7,611 bases of DNA from Chloroflexota bacterium (GTDB lineage: Bacteria; Chloroflexota; Anaerolineae; Anaerolineales; JACQED01), in the NCBI GenBank assembly GCA_016200785.1, contig JACQED010000596.1:1-7611 (forward strand), written 5' to 3'. This document shows positions 1-6,597 of the stretch, in pieces. Under the pieces are notes generated by a model, which was not told the origin of the DNA, made no database searches, and saw nothing but the letters and a program-made list of their open reading frames with translations. Each line of letters opens with the position of its first letter. Position 1 is the first letter of the stretch. The position numbers and the translations under genes are program-made.

Positions 1-1
1 C

Positions 2-433
2 CGCGAGTCGGCCGGCTACGTGGACCTCGCCGAAGGGATCGAGCGAAACGGGGCGCCGGGCTTCATTGGGAAGGACCTGGAGGAGCTCTTCCGCAGGCTC
101 TTGTTCAACGTCCTGGCAGGTCATCGAGACGATCATCTCCGAAACCATGGCTTCCTCCGGACGCGAGATGGCTGGCGCCTGGCTCCCGCGTTCGACCTCA
201 ACCCACTTCCCGAGAAGGCAACCCACGAGCTGGCCATAGGACTGGAGTCGCACCGCCCTGACATCGAGGTGGCCCTCGCGGAGGTGGCGCCGTTCTGCCG
301 GATGAAGCCGGCAGCGGCTCGTCGCGTGCTCGATGACGTTTCGATCGCGGTCCGGAGCTGGCGATCCGTGGCAGCGGCCAACGAGATCGAGCAGGATGAG
401 ATCGAGCTCATGGATGAGGTCTTCGCCGCCTAG
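2..433 (+). CDS. HipA-like serine/threonine kinase, C-terminal part (5' end outside window)
   Basis: The reading frame is open from position 2 to the TAG at 431-433, giving 143 residues, against about 400-440 for complete HipA proteins; the true start lies to the left. The visible part matches the HipA C-terminal kinase lobe. The catalytic-loop signature HRDDHLRN (residues 41-48 of the fragment) is followed by GWRLAPAFDLNP (57-68). By comparison with E. coli HipA, D43 would be the catalytic aspartate and D65 the Mg-binding aspartate, so the fragment looks catalytically competent. In E. coli HipA is the toxin of the HipBA module: it phosphorylates glutamyl-tRNA synthetase and causes persistence, with HipB as antitoxin and DNA-binding partner. 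Any hipB partner would be upstream and cannot be seen here. Other HipA-fold kinases have different or unknown targets, so the toxin role is inferred. A GTG inside the frame at 20 is only an internal valine codon. Confidence 0.86.
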   Translation, partial: RESAGYVDLAEGIERNGAPGFIGKDLEELFRRLLFNVLAGHRDDHLRNHGFLRTRDGWRLAPAFDLNPLPEKATHELAIGLESHRPDIEVALAEVAPFCRMKPAAARRVLDDVSIAVRSWRSVAAANEIEQDEIELMDEVFAA

Positions 434-803
434 TGTTCCAGCCCGGAGATGACCAGACCATTGTGGTGATTGCAGCAACGCCGCATCGCATGACCCATGC
501 TCCCGCGCCCCAGTTGATGGTCAGCCCAGCTGAACGGGCGGTCCTCGACCGCCTGGTCCGTGCCCAGACAAGCGAGCGGCAGCTCGTGCAGGGGGCCCAG
601 ATCGTGATCAGCGCAGCCCACGGCGTCGCGAACAAGCGGATCGCGGCGGAGCTCGGCGTGAACCTCATGACGGTGCTGCTGTGGCGGCGGCGCTTCGAGG
701 CCGGGCGCCTGGCCGGCTTGCGCACCTCGCCTCGGCCCGGACGAGCCCCGACCTGCACCCTGGCGGACGGCGACCTTGTGATCGCCATGACCCTCGAGCG
801 CAT

Positions 804-822
804 CGCCCCCCGGCAGGGGGCG
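804..822. repeat. GC-rich perfect stem-loop 1 of 3
   Basis: CGCCCCC at 804-810 pairs with GGGGGCG at 816-822 around a five-base loop. The 7-bp all-GC stem lies exactly where similarity to the IS630 transposase ends, so it may mark the recombination or deletion point. It is the first of three consecutive inverted repeats upstream of the GT87 gene. There is no following T-run, so it is not a classical intrinsic terminator. Confidence 0.6.
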
Positions 823-831
823 GCTCGATCC

Positions 832-853
832 GGCCCGGCGGTTCGGCCGGGCC
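832..853. repeat. GC-rich perfect stem-loop 2 of 3
   Basis: GGCCCGGC at 832-839 pairs perfectly with GCCGGGCC at 846-853 around the six-base loop GGTTCG, giving an 8-bp all-GC stem. It is nine bases from the first hairpin and directly abuts the third inverted repeat. In RNA it would be very stable and could hinder elongation, protect a 3' end, or act as a repeat-element unit. Which of these applies cannot be told from one copy. Confidence 0.65.
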
Positions 854-869
854 CCGCGGCGCGCCGCGG
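854..869. repeat. 16-bp perfect palindrome, inverted repeat 3 of 3
   Basis: CCGCGGCGCGCCGCGG at 854-869 is a perfect palindrome with no loop. It starts at the base after the second hairpin and ends 12 bases before the ATG of the GT87 gene at 882. The position would suit an operator-like protein-binding site or a repeat-element half. A chance GC-rich palindrome is possible in this composition, but the run of three perfect inverted repeats is harder to dismiss. Confidence 0.6.
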
Positions 870-881
870 ACGGCAGCCGGC

Positions 882-1748
882 ATGACCTGGACACCCGCCG
901 TGGCCGCAGCCCGCGCCTGGTCGAGTGGACCGCATGCCCATCGCCTGGCGCAGGGCATCGCGGTCGTCGGCTTCGCCTTCAGCCTGTGGATCCTCGTCAG
1001 CATCGGGATCGACAGCAACGGCGGGACCGGTGGCAGCGATGCGCTCGCCTACTGGCAGGCGGGCCGGGCGATCCTCAACGGGGCGCCCCTGTACGGCGCC
1101 GATGTCGGCACGACGAGCGCGTTCCTCTACTCGCCGCTCTTCGCCCAGGTCGTGACGCCGTCCACGCTGCTGCCCCAGGTCGCGTTTGTCTGGGCGTGGC
1201 GGCTCCTCGAGTTGGCCGGCCTCCGGATCGCGATCGGCAGCTGGACCCGGGCCGGGATCGCGCTGCTCGTCTTCCCGCCGCTCCTCATCGAGCTCGCGTA
1301 CGCCAACGTGAACCTCATGATCGCGGCCATCTGCGCCCTGGCGATGCGCGGCGCGGTCGCGGGCTGGAGCGTCGCGATCTTGGCCAAGGCCGCCGCGATC
1401 CCGCTCGTGCCGCTGGCCTTCCTGGCCGATCGGCGAATCTTCCTCGCGAGCGGGGCGGTCGCGCTCGTCGCCATCGCCCTGTCGGTGATCGTTGCTCCCA
1501 CCCTGTGGCAGGACTACCGTGCCTTCCTCTCGACCGCCCAGGAGCCGATGTGGTGGACGAACCTGTCCCGCGGGCTTCCCTTCGGAGCGCGGCTCGCCGT
1601 GGCGATCGGCGTCGGCGTCGCCGCGATCCGCTGGCGGCGGCTTGCCCCGGTGGCTGTCCTGATCGGGCTGCCGATCGTCTGGCTGAGCTCGGTCAGCATC
1701 CTCGTGGCGTGCGTGGCGCGGCTCCCGCGCGCCGGCGTCCGTGACTGA
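882..1748 (+). CDS. GT87-type (DUF2029) polytopic membrane glycosyltransferase
   Basis: This 288-residue, strongly hydrophobic protein fits the GT87/DUF2029 family of GT-C transferases, which includes actinobacterial PimE-type polyprenyl-phosphate-mannose-dependent mannosyltransferases. After a first membrane segment (about 24-43) comes the characteristic external loop GGSDALAYWQAGRAILNG, with D53 as the likely catalytic aspartate, then LY (70-71) and FLYSPLFA (81-88). The family's central motif appears as NVNLMIAAI (142-150), and K169 with P174 in AILAKAAAIPLVPL fits the usual K-x-x-P helix. The C-terminus is compact, as in the paralogue at 2248. ATG 882 is preferred because the frame upstream only reads through the inverted repeats; a weak GGA lies at 868-870. 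The start overlaps the stop of the transposase remnant (ATGA), and the stop overlaps GTG 1741. Donor and acceptor cannot be read from the sequence. Confidence 0.8.
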   Translation: MTWTPAVAAARAWSSGPHAHRLAQGIAVVGFAFSLWILVSIGIDSNGGTGGSDALAYWQAGRAILNGAPLYGADVGTTSAFLYSPLFAQVVTPSTLLPQVAFVWAWRLLELAGLRIAIGSWTRAGIALLVFPPLLIELAYANVNLMIAAICALAMRGAVAGWSVAILAKAAAIPLVPLAFLADRRIFLASGAVALVAIALSVIVAPTLWQDYRAFLSTAQEPMWWTNLSRGLPFGARLAVAIGVGVAAIRWRRLAPVAVLIGLPIVWLSSVSILVACVARLPRAGVRD

Positions 1749-2121
1749 GCACAACGGCCCGGCCACCCCGGCGGGTGGCTGCATCGCGCCCGGCCAGGCA
1801 ACGTCACCTCTTGGAGCCTCCCCCGGCGGGCCGGGCGGCCGCGAGCACGCGGGTCGACTCGTCCTGTCCGCGCTGGCCCTGATCGGCGACCTCGCAGGGG
1901 CCCACGTCCTGTTGCTCGACCTGACGACCGACCCGATCGCCGACGCGAGGCCCTACTGCGACGCCGCCCCGCCGTCTCAACGAGGGGGTTGCCTCCTCGT
2001 CTATATGCTCATGACCCAGGTGGCGGCCGTCCGCGAGCCGGACCCGTCCGGCCCCGATTCGGGCTGGCGAAGGGGCCTTGTTCCGGATGCCGCGGAGGCC
2101 TACGTCGCGTCGGCGCTGTAG
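1741..2121 (+). pseudogene. Frameshifted, truncated GT87-type glycosyltransferase relic
   Basis: The open frame (126 codons, GTG 1741 to TAG 2119-2121) is not a normal protein, but its middle is clearly GT87-like. RLVLSALALIGDLAGAHVLLLD (about 39-60, one membrane segment) is followed by DARPYCDAA (68-76), which aligns with D46-A54 of the downstream GT87 protein. Similarity then jumps frame twice. Dropping one C from the run at 1967-1970 gives RRLNEG (compare DRLNHG). Dropping one G from the run at 1984-1988 gives a frame with LYAHDPGG (compare LYQVTMD). Further on, in the original frame, DAAEAYVASAL may be a decayed version of the family's Y-R-Y-P-P-L-L region. The rest of the gene is missing. 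GTG 1741 overlaps the previous stop but has no visible ribosome site. Both disruptions are homopolymer indels, so sequencing error is possible for those, though not for the missing 3' half. Confidence 0.6.
1762..1779. terminator. Stem-loop just after the first GT87 gene (possible terminator or attenuator)
   Basis: GCCACCC at 1762-1768 pairs perfectly with GGGTGGC at 1773-1779 around CGGC, 13 bases past the TGA of the first GT87 gene. A second short inverted repeat, CCCGGC at 1822-1827 with GCCGGG at 1830-1835, follows. No U-tract is present. Because the hairpin also lies within the first codons of the degenerate reading frame from 1741, a role in ending or stabilising the upstream transcript is only a suggestion. 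Confidence 0.35.
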
Positions 2122-2210
2122 TCAGGCCCCCAACGCAAGGACTGCGCTTCGGTCCATCCGCCGTGGCCGTTTCGTCGACCCCTCGATCGTACGGGTCCTG
2201 CGCAATGTTG

Positions 2211-2230
2211 CCTCGCGACGTTCGACGAGG
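2211..2230. repeat. Imperfect hairpin overlapping the ribosome-site region of the second GT87 gene
   Basis: CCTCGCGA at 2211-2218 can pair with TCGACGAGG at 2222-2230, with one bulged A at 2225 and a three-base loop. The 3' arm includes the start of GAGGGA (2227-2232), the only Shine-Dalgarno-like string before ATG 2248, at a rather long spacing of 15 bases. It may mask the ribosome site or be the 3' hairpin of upstream RNA. It sits in the 126-bp gap (2122-2247), where I saw no further gene and no convincing promoter. Confidence 0.35.
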
Positions 2231-2247
2231 GATGTCACTCTGTCGGC

Positions 2248-3144
2248 ATGTCGATCGTGGGGTGGCCGACGAGCAGGGCATTTGGAGTCGTGACTGGGGC
2301 TGTCTCGGCAGGCCTCGGGCTCGCCCTGCTCGCGGCCCTGCTCGAACCGCTGCTTCGACTGGCGATGGAGCATCCTCAATCCGACATGTCGGCGTACTAC
2401 GAGGCAGCCGATCGACTAAATCACGGGCAGCCGCTCTACCAGGTAACGATGGACGTGAACAACTACGCCTTCTATCGGTACCCTCCACTGCTCGCGATCG
2501 CTTTTCGACCCTTTGCACTGCTTCCGATGCCCGTGATCAGTACAACCTGGGCAATCGCGAACACATGTTTGATCCTGCTGACAGTTCGACGTCTCGGGAT
2601 CCGACCCAGGACGGCGGCCGCACTAGCCCTCCTGTCATTTCCTATCGTTTGGTCACTCATTCTCGGTCAAGCACAGGTCTTGGTGACGTGGCTGCTGGCC
2701 GTTGGGAGCCCTTGGTCGGTTGCTCTCGCGGGACAGTTGAAGCTGTTTCCCGGCTTGGGCGCGCTGTACTGGATTGGCCGACGAGACTGGAAATCGCTCC
2801 GGTCCTTTCTCGCGTGGACAATCGCATTCGTCCTTCTTCAGTTCGTCCTCGAACCGAATGGATCTGTTGCGTTCCTTGGTACGCTCAACCTCAGGCAGGT
2901 CGGGACCATCGATAACCTGTCTCCGTATGGCATTTCCCCGATTGCCTGGGCCGGGTTTGTGATCCTTCTCACGGGTCTCGCCCTGCGCCTGGCTCCTACG
3001 CGACTCGGCTGGGCAGCAGCCATGGTCGCGGCTACGCTGTCGACTCCGCGCCTGATCTCCTATTGGCTCATGTCTCTCTTGGCCGCGTTTCGACAACCTG
3101 AGTCGGGGCCTCGCCCACGTGCGAAGAAGGCGGGGCTGTCGTGA
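2248..3144 (+). CDS. GT87-type (DUF2029) polytopic membrane glycosyltransferase
   Basis: This 298-residue GT-C protein has clearer GT87 signatures than its neighbour at 882. A first membrane helix (about 12-36) leads to the external loop QSDMSAYYEAADRLNHGQPLY (44-64 region), where D46 is the likely catalytic aspartate. YRYPPLLA (76-83), GQAQVLVT (140-147) and QLKLFPGL (163-170) follow, then further hydrophobic helices and a Pro/Arg/Lys-rich cytosolic-type tail (284-298). Family members transfer sugar, typically mannose, from a polyprenyl-phosphate donor on the outer membrane face; the substrate here is unknown. ATG 2248 is the first start that includes the whole helix; GAGGGA at 2227-2232 is somewhat distant. 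The TGA at 3142-3144 overlaps the GTG of the next gene, so the two are probably translationally coupled. Base composition is visibly less GC-rich than in the first GT87 gene, which argues against a recent duplication of that gene. Confidence 0.85.
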   Translation: MSIVGWPTSRAFGVVTGAVSAGLGLALLAALLEPLLRLAMEHPQSDMSAYYEAADRLNHGQPLYQVTMDVNNYAFYRYPPLLAIAFRPFALLPMPVISTTWAIANTCLILLTVRRLGIRPRTAAALALLSFPIVWSLILGQAQVLVTWLLAVGSPWSVALAGQLKLFPGLGALYWIGRRDWKSLRSFLAWTIAFVLLQFVLEPNGSVAFLGTLNLRQVGTIDNLSPYGISPIAWAGFVILLTGLALRLAPTRLGWAAAMVAATLSTPRLISYWLMSLLAAFRQPESGPRPRAKKAGLS

Positions 3145-5423
3145 CCACGAACAAATCACTTCGTGGCGATCGGGCATTGGCCGCGATCGCGTGGGCCGCG
3201 ATTGCCTTCATCTACGTGTACATGTTCCTAGTTGGCGGCACCTATCCGTTCCTAGGGAGCGCTCTGGTGCGGGCGCTCAACCAGGTACTCCTCTGGATGA
3301 TCGTGATTGGCTGGTTGATCGCCTGGGCGCGACGGTCAGTATGGGGTCCAACGCGCGAGGCCCTTCTCGTCGTTGGCCCGGGAATCGCCGCGGGGGCCGC
3401 CTCTGCGCTGGGCGCCGCTTCAAGGCGGATGTCGCTGGAGGCGGTCTATTGGGCTGCCTTGCTGAGCCTCAGTTTCCTAGTAATGACGCGAATCGCCGCG
3501 AATGAGTACTTCCGGCTTCGCATGCGCGGTCTAGTCGTCGCGCTCTTCCTGATCGTCTTGGTCGGCTACTTCGTCCAACTCGTGGCTTCGTGGGCAGATT
3601 GGTACCGAACGGTCGGCCGGGTCACCGGAATCCCACTCCATCCTGGTGGAGCGAGCCTGAGTTTCGGCGCGACACCCGTGGTGGCAATCGTGCTCCTGAC
3701 ATTGGGGCCCCCAGCCGCGGCTGTTCTTCTAGCTATGCCACGAGGTCGACTCATCGTGGCGGGCATGGCTGTCCTCGCAGCCTTCGAAGTGGTCGCGACA
3801 GGTTCCCGGTCGGGCTACCTCGGCCTAGGTCTCGAAGGGGTCCTAGTCCTCGGATTGGCCGGCCGTTCCGCGACACTCGTCGCCGTGCGATCGGCGCCTC
3901 GATGGGCGATTGTACTCGTGGGCGTCGTTGGCCTCGCGGTTGGTATCGTTCTTTTCGGCGCTCTTGGTCCTCGCCTCTTCGACAGCTCCACGCTCAAGGA
4001 ACGATGGTCGATTTGGCAGTCCGCCTTCACAATGTGGCGAGCGTCGCCTTGGCTCGGATCCGGCGCCGGGCTCTGGCCGTACCTTCGTGCGAGTGCCTAT
4101 CCGATTGGGGCACCGAGCCTCGTCGTGCCCCATGCGCACAACCCGGCGATCCAGCTTCTGGCGGAGACTGGGATCTCTGGGATCGCCGCCGTCGCATTCG
4201 GCGTCGCGATCCTGATCCGAGCGCTCGTTCGGCGTGCCGCTTGGGGAACCGGGGTGGCGCGGTCCCTTGCTATTGGGTCGCTGATCAGCCTCGCTGGATT
4301 CGCGACGGCATCGATCCTCGACGATTTCGTGAACCTCCCAAGCGCGATGCTCGCCCTAGTGCTCCCGATCGCGTGCGCGCTAGGCGAAGCCGACCCAGGA
4401 GCCGGGCCGGCGAGGACATTGCCGCGCCGCGCCACCCTAATCGCCGCCGTGATTTCCTTGGTGATGATTTCAGGCGGATGGAAGATGAGCGTCGCGGCGC
4501 TCATCAATGATCGGGGTGTCCGAGAAGCCAATATCGGCAACTGGGTAGCCGCGCAGGCTCACTTTGCACAGGCTATTGCCTTGGATCCCAACATGCCTCT
4601 CTACAGGATCGAATCGGCGACCGCGCTGGCGACGCTCGCTGATCCCGCCGCCGCATGGCGCGAGATGCAGGTCGTCGGAGAGGCGGACGGAACCCCGACC
4701 GTGCTCGTCAGTCGCGCATTGATCGCCTTCGAGAACGGCGATCGCCTGACGGCGATCATGCAGGTTCGGCGAGCGTATCAGCGCGCAGCCCTGGATGCGG
4801 CAGCTCTAGTCAACATCGGATCGCTGTCGCAAAAACTGGGGGACACAGCCCTGGCGACGAACGCATATGCCGATGCCCTTGTTGCCGCGCCCGCCCTGGC
4901 GGCGAACGAGGAAATGAGGGCCTCCCCGATGTTCGGTGCGATTCTCGCACGGGCCGTTGAACGCGCTCCAGGGAACTCGCCGGACCCGTACGCCGAGGAG
5001 CAAATCCGGGCCTATGGCGGGTCTGCGGCCGAGGTCGTGTCAGAATTGACTACTCTCCCCGCGGGTGCTCCGCGCGATCGCGCGCTTGCGACCGCCCTTG
5101 CCCTCGATGGGCGAGCCGAGGAGGCCCGCTCACTCCTCCTGGCCCGCCTGACCGTTGATCCCGTGGATGGTCTGACCGCTGACCTACTCGCCCGATTGTT
5201 CGTTGCGATCGGAGACACGTCGTCGGCCGCTCGTTATGGGCATTGGGCCGGACTTGTCGGCGTTGGAAGTGCGGCGATCGGCCTCACGTCCGGTAGCCGC
5301 ATCGAGACGGTCGGTGAGGCTGGTATATCGAATCTCGCCTCCAACTATCCGTGGGCGATCTACGGCCGTTTCGGGCCGAATGTCCTCCTGCCACCCAACG
5401 CGTTGGCGATCCCCGATCAATAG
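3141..5423 (+). CDS. O-antigen ligase/polymerase-like (Wzy/WaaL) membrane protein with C-terminal TPR domain
   Basis: This 760-residue protein has about a dozen hydrophobic segments between residues 14 and 451, and then a soluble domain of some 310 residues. The O-antigen ligase (Wzy_C) signature is present: TGSRSGYLGLGL (220-231), then a large external loop with ERWSIWQSAFTMWRASPWLG (287-306), and PHAHNPAIQLLAETGISG (330-347), whose H and N positions are typical of this superfamily. The domain after the last helix (about 455-700) has TPR-like helical pairs, for example NWVAAQAHFAQAIALDPN (467-484) and LGDTALATNAYADALVAAP (566-584). Related proteins join lipid-linked glycans to an acceptor (lipid A core or protein) or polymerise repeat units, on the outer face of the membrane. 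Which of these applies cannot be decided. The GTG start has GAAGG at 3126-3130 and overlaps the stop of the GT87 gene by four bases, implying coupled expression. Confidence 0.88.
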   Translation: MTTNKSLRGDRALAAIAWAAIAFIYVYMFLVGGTYPFLGSALVRALNQVLLWMIVIGWLIAWARRSVWGPTREALLVVGPGIAAGAASALGAASRRMSLEAVYWAALLSLSFLVMTRIAANEYFRLRMRGLVVALFLIVLVGYFVQLVASWADWYRTVGRVTGIPLHPGGASLSFGATPVVAIVLLTLGPPAAAVLLAMPRGRLIVAGMAVLAAFEVVATGSRSGYLGLGLEGVLVLGLAGRSATLVAVRSAPRWAIVLVGVVGLAVGIVLFGALGPRLFDSSTLKERWSIWQSAFTMWRASPWLGSGAGLWPYLRASAYPIGAPSLVVPHAHNPAIQLLAETGISGIAAVAFGVAILIRALVRRAAWGTGVARSLAIGSLISLAGFATASILDDFVNLPSAMLALVLPIACALGEADPGAGPARTLPRRATLIAAVISLVMISGGWKMSVAALINDRGVREANIGNWVAAQAHFAQAIALDPNMPLYRIESATALATLADPAAAWREMQVVGEADGTPTVLVSRALIAFENGDRLTAIMQVRRAYQRAALDAAALVNIGSLSQKLGDTALATNAYADALVAAPALAANEEMRASPMFGAILARAVERAPGNSPDPYAEEQIRAYGGSAAEVVSELTTLPAGAPRDRALATALALDGRAEEARSLLLARLTVDPVDGLTADLLARLFVAIGDTSSAARYGHWAGLVGVGSAAIGLTSGSRIETVGEAGISNLASNYPWAIYGRFGPNVLLPPNALAIPDQ

Positions 5424-5440
5424 AATCGGCAAGGAATCGA

Positions 5441-5455
5441 TGCACGCGACGTGCA
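5441..5455. terminator. Short perfect hairpin between convergent genes (possible bidirectional terminator)
   Basis: TGCACG at 5441-5446 pairs perfectly with CGTGCA at 5450-5455 around CGA. It lies in the 49-bp gap between the stop of the ligase-like gene (5423) and the stop of the convergent PIG-V-like gene (5473), where a terminator serving both strands would be expected. No T-run follows on either strand and the stem is only 6 bp, so termination is a positional inference. Confidence 0.42.
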
Positions 5456-5472
5456 CGAGGCGGTCGACTCGG

Positions 5473-6582
5473 TCAAGGGGCGAGCGCTTGCGTGAAATTG
5501 AGAATAGCCAGCAGCGAGAAGACTGCCCCAGATGCCGCCGCGACGAGGATTTGGACCCACCGTGTGCGACTCGCGAGCACCCATGAAAACGGCCACGCAA
5601 CCGCTAAGTAGCGACCGACGGAAAGCAGGCGTCCAGAGACGAGGACGGTAAGGATCGCGACTACCATCACCGCTATCGATGGCACGTCCATCCGATCACG
5701 TCGGACGTAGACAAGGAGGAAGACGTAGACGAGAAGAATGGCAATGAGAATTGCTACGAGTGGTTCGGCTCCGGACGGGAGTCCCCCGCCTACAACGGTC
5801 TTCGTCTGGTCCGTCCACGCTACCTGCGCCCGAAGATAGGCGAGCCAGACGCCGAACTTGAGCCAGAGGTAGATCGTGAAACCCGCAAGGGCGATAGGTC
5901 CACTGACCAGCGGCAGTAGCGAACGTATGTTTCTATCACGGGTCTGCCAGACGATGACTAGGAGGGGAACACCGAGCAAGATCCCCGGGAGACGCGTGAT
6001 GGCGGCAAGTCCGTAAGCCAGACTCATGAGCCACCATCTCCGTTCGCGTGCTGCGAGGAATGCGCAGAGTGCAAGGAGCAAGAAGAGACTATCCGTGTAT
6101 GCCATTCCAAACGCCACCGCCCCAGGCGCGATCAGGAGGTAGACCACTGCCAGGAGAGCGGTCGTGTGACCAAACTTTGGCTCTCCTAGCCGATACATCA
6201 GCCAGGCGGCGCCCAAGGCGGCTGCATTCGAAACGAGGACGCCAGCTAGCGCGATATTGCCGGTGACGACGAGTGACGCCAGTCTCGTGACGATCGGGAA
6301 GAGAGGAAAGAACGCCCAATCCAAGTACAAGTCATGAATCGGCTCAGCGTGATAACCACCGCTCGCAATCCCGAGCAGGAAGACGGAGTCGCTCCCGGTG
6401 AAGCTCGCAAGGATTGGGGTGGCTGAAAATGTCGATCGGAGGTTTGCGGTAGGGAGGCTGAACTCGACAAGCGCTGCGATGAGAATAAGGAGAGTCCGGG
6501 AGGCGAGGAATGTCGCCAGTATGACGATCAGCGCCTGACGCCTTGGCCGGTCCGTTTCGGGGAGCAGAACCTCCGGTTGCAT
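5473..6582 (-). CDS. PIG-V-like (GT76-type) polytopic membrane mannosyltransferase
   Basis: This 369-residue GT-C protein resembles the bacterial branch of the PIG-V/GPI mannosyltransferase II family. After a first helix (about 17-38) comes the external loop GSDSVFLLGIASGGYH (63-78), with D65 at the usual catalytic-aspartate position. WAFFPLFPIVTRL (89-101), APGAVAFGMAYTDSLFLLLAL (152-172) and ARERRWWLMSLAYGLAAITR (178-197) are typical of the family, and about nine further hydrophobic segments run to the C-terminus. The expected role is adding mannose or a similar sugar from a polyprenyl-phosphate donor to an envelope lipid or protein. The exact substrate is unknown. ATG at 6580-6582 is well supported by AGGAG seven bases upstream. 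The gene converges on the ligase-like gene and follows the IS110 remnant on the same strand, with 15 bp between that stop and this ATG. Confidence 0.85.
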   Translation of the reverse strand: MQPEVLLPETDRPRRQALIVILATFLASRTLLILIAALVEFSLPTANLRSTFSATPILASFTGSDSVFLLGIASGGYHAEPIHDLYLDWAFFPLFPIVTRLASLVVTGNIALAGVLVSNAAALGAAWLMYRLGEPKFGHTTALLAVVYLLIAPGAVAFGMAYTDSLFLLLALCAFLAARERRWWLMSLAYGLAAITRLPGILLGVPLLVIVWQTRDRNIRSLLPLVSGPIALAGFTIYLWLKFGVWLAYLRAQVAWTDQTKTVVGGGLPSGAEPLVAILIAILLVYVFLLVYVRRDRMDVPSIAVMVVAILTVLVSGRLLSVGRYLAVAWPFSWVLASRTRWVQILVAAASGAVFSLLAILNFTQALAP

Positions 6583-6589
6583 CCGCTCG

Positions 6590-6594
6590 CTCCT
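6590..6594 (-). promoter_or_regulatory. Shine-Dalgarno site of the PIG-V-like gene
   Basis: On the minus strand AGGAG is followed by seven bases and then the ATG at 6582, which is near-ideal spacing and fixes the start. The site lies only three bases past the stop of the truncated IS110 transposase (6598-6600), so the mobile-element fragment ends almost exactly at the translation signal of this gene. The original promoter, if upstream, has been replaced or displaced. Confidence 0.55.
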
Positions 6595-6597
6595 ATG

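Larger units (their letters stand above)
490..885 (+). pseudogene. IS630-family transposase remnant (N-terminal HTH domain only)
   Basis: The frame runs from ATG at 490 (other in-frame starts: GTG 433, ATG 517) to TGA at 883-885. From about position 520 it reads as the N-terminal domain of an IS630-type transposase: VSPAERAVLDRLV, then HGVANKRIAAELGVNLMTVL, which is the helix-turn-helix, then WRRRFEAGRLAGL and a PRPGRAPT linker, ending near DLVIAMTLER (about 774-803). Complete IS630 transposases are about 340-360 residues and continue into a DDE catalytic domain. Here the similarity stops at about 803 and the remaining 26 codons are low-complexity Ala/Pro/Gly/Arg encoded by GC-rich inverted repeats. 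All catalytic acidic residues are missing, so the protein cannot transpose. It could at most bind DNA. It follows the hipA-like gene closely, and its TGA sits inside the ATGA that starts the next gene. Confidence 0.75.

Noticed and set aside
433..489. Upstream extension of the IS630 frame to GTG 433
   Set aside because: The extra residues do not resemble the transposase N-terminus. The overlap with the hipA stop (TAG/GTG) is not supported by a ribosome site, so ATG 490 or 517 is preferred.
408..1784. Long minus-strand frame of 458 codons
   Set aside because: The product is low-complexity Arg/Asp/Gly/Pro with no domain pattern. It covers the IS630 and GT87 genes on the other strand and is explained by their GC-rich codon bias.
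1989..2915. Forward frame of 308 codons
   Set aside because: It lies out of frame across the GT87 relic and the 2248 gene and is Arg/Ser/Pro-rich. Only its first dozen codons matter, as the frameshifted continuation of the relic (LYAHDPGG).
3590..4510. Forward frame of 306 codons inside the ligase gene
   Set aside because: It is an out-of-frame shadow of the O-antigen-ligase gene, with no motifs and a very high arginine content.
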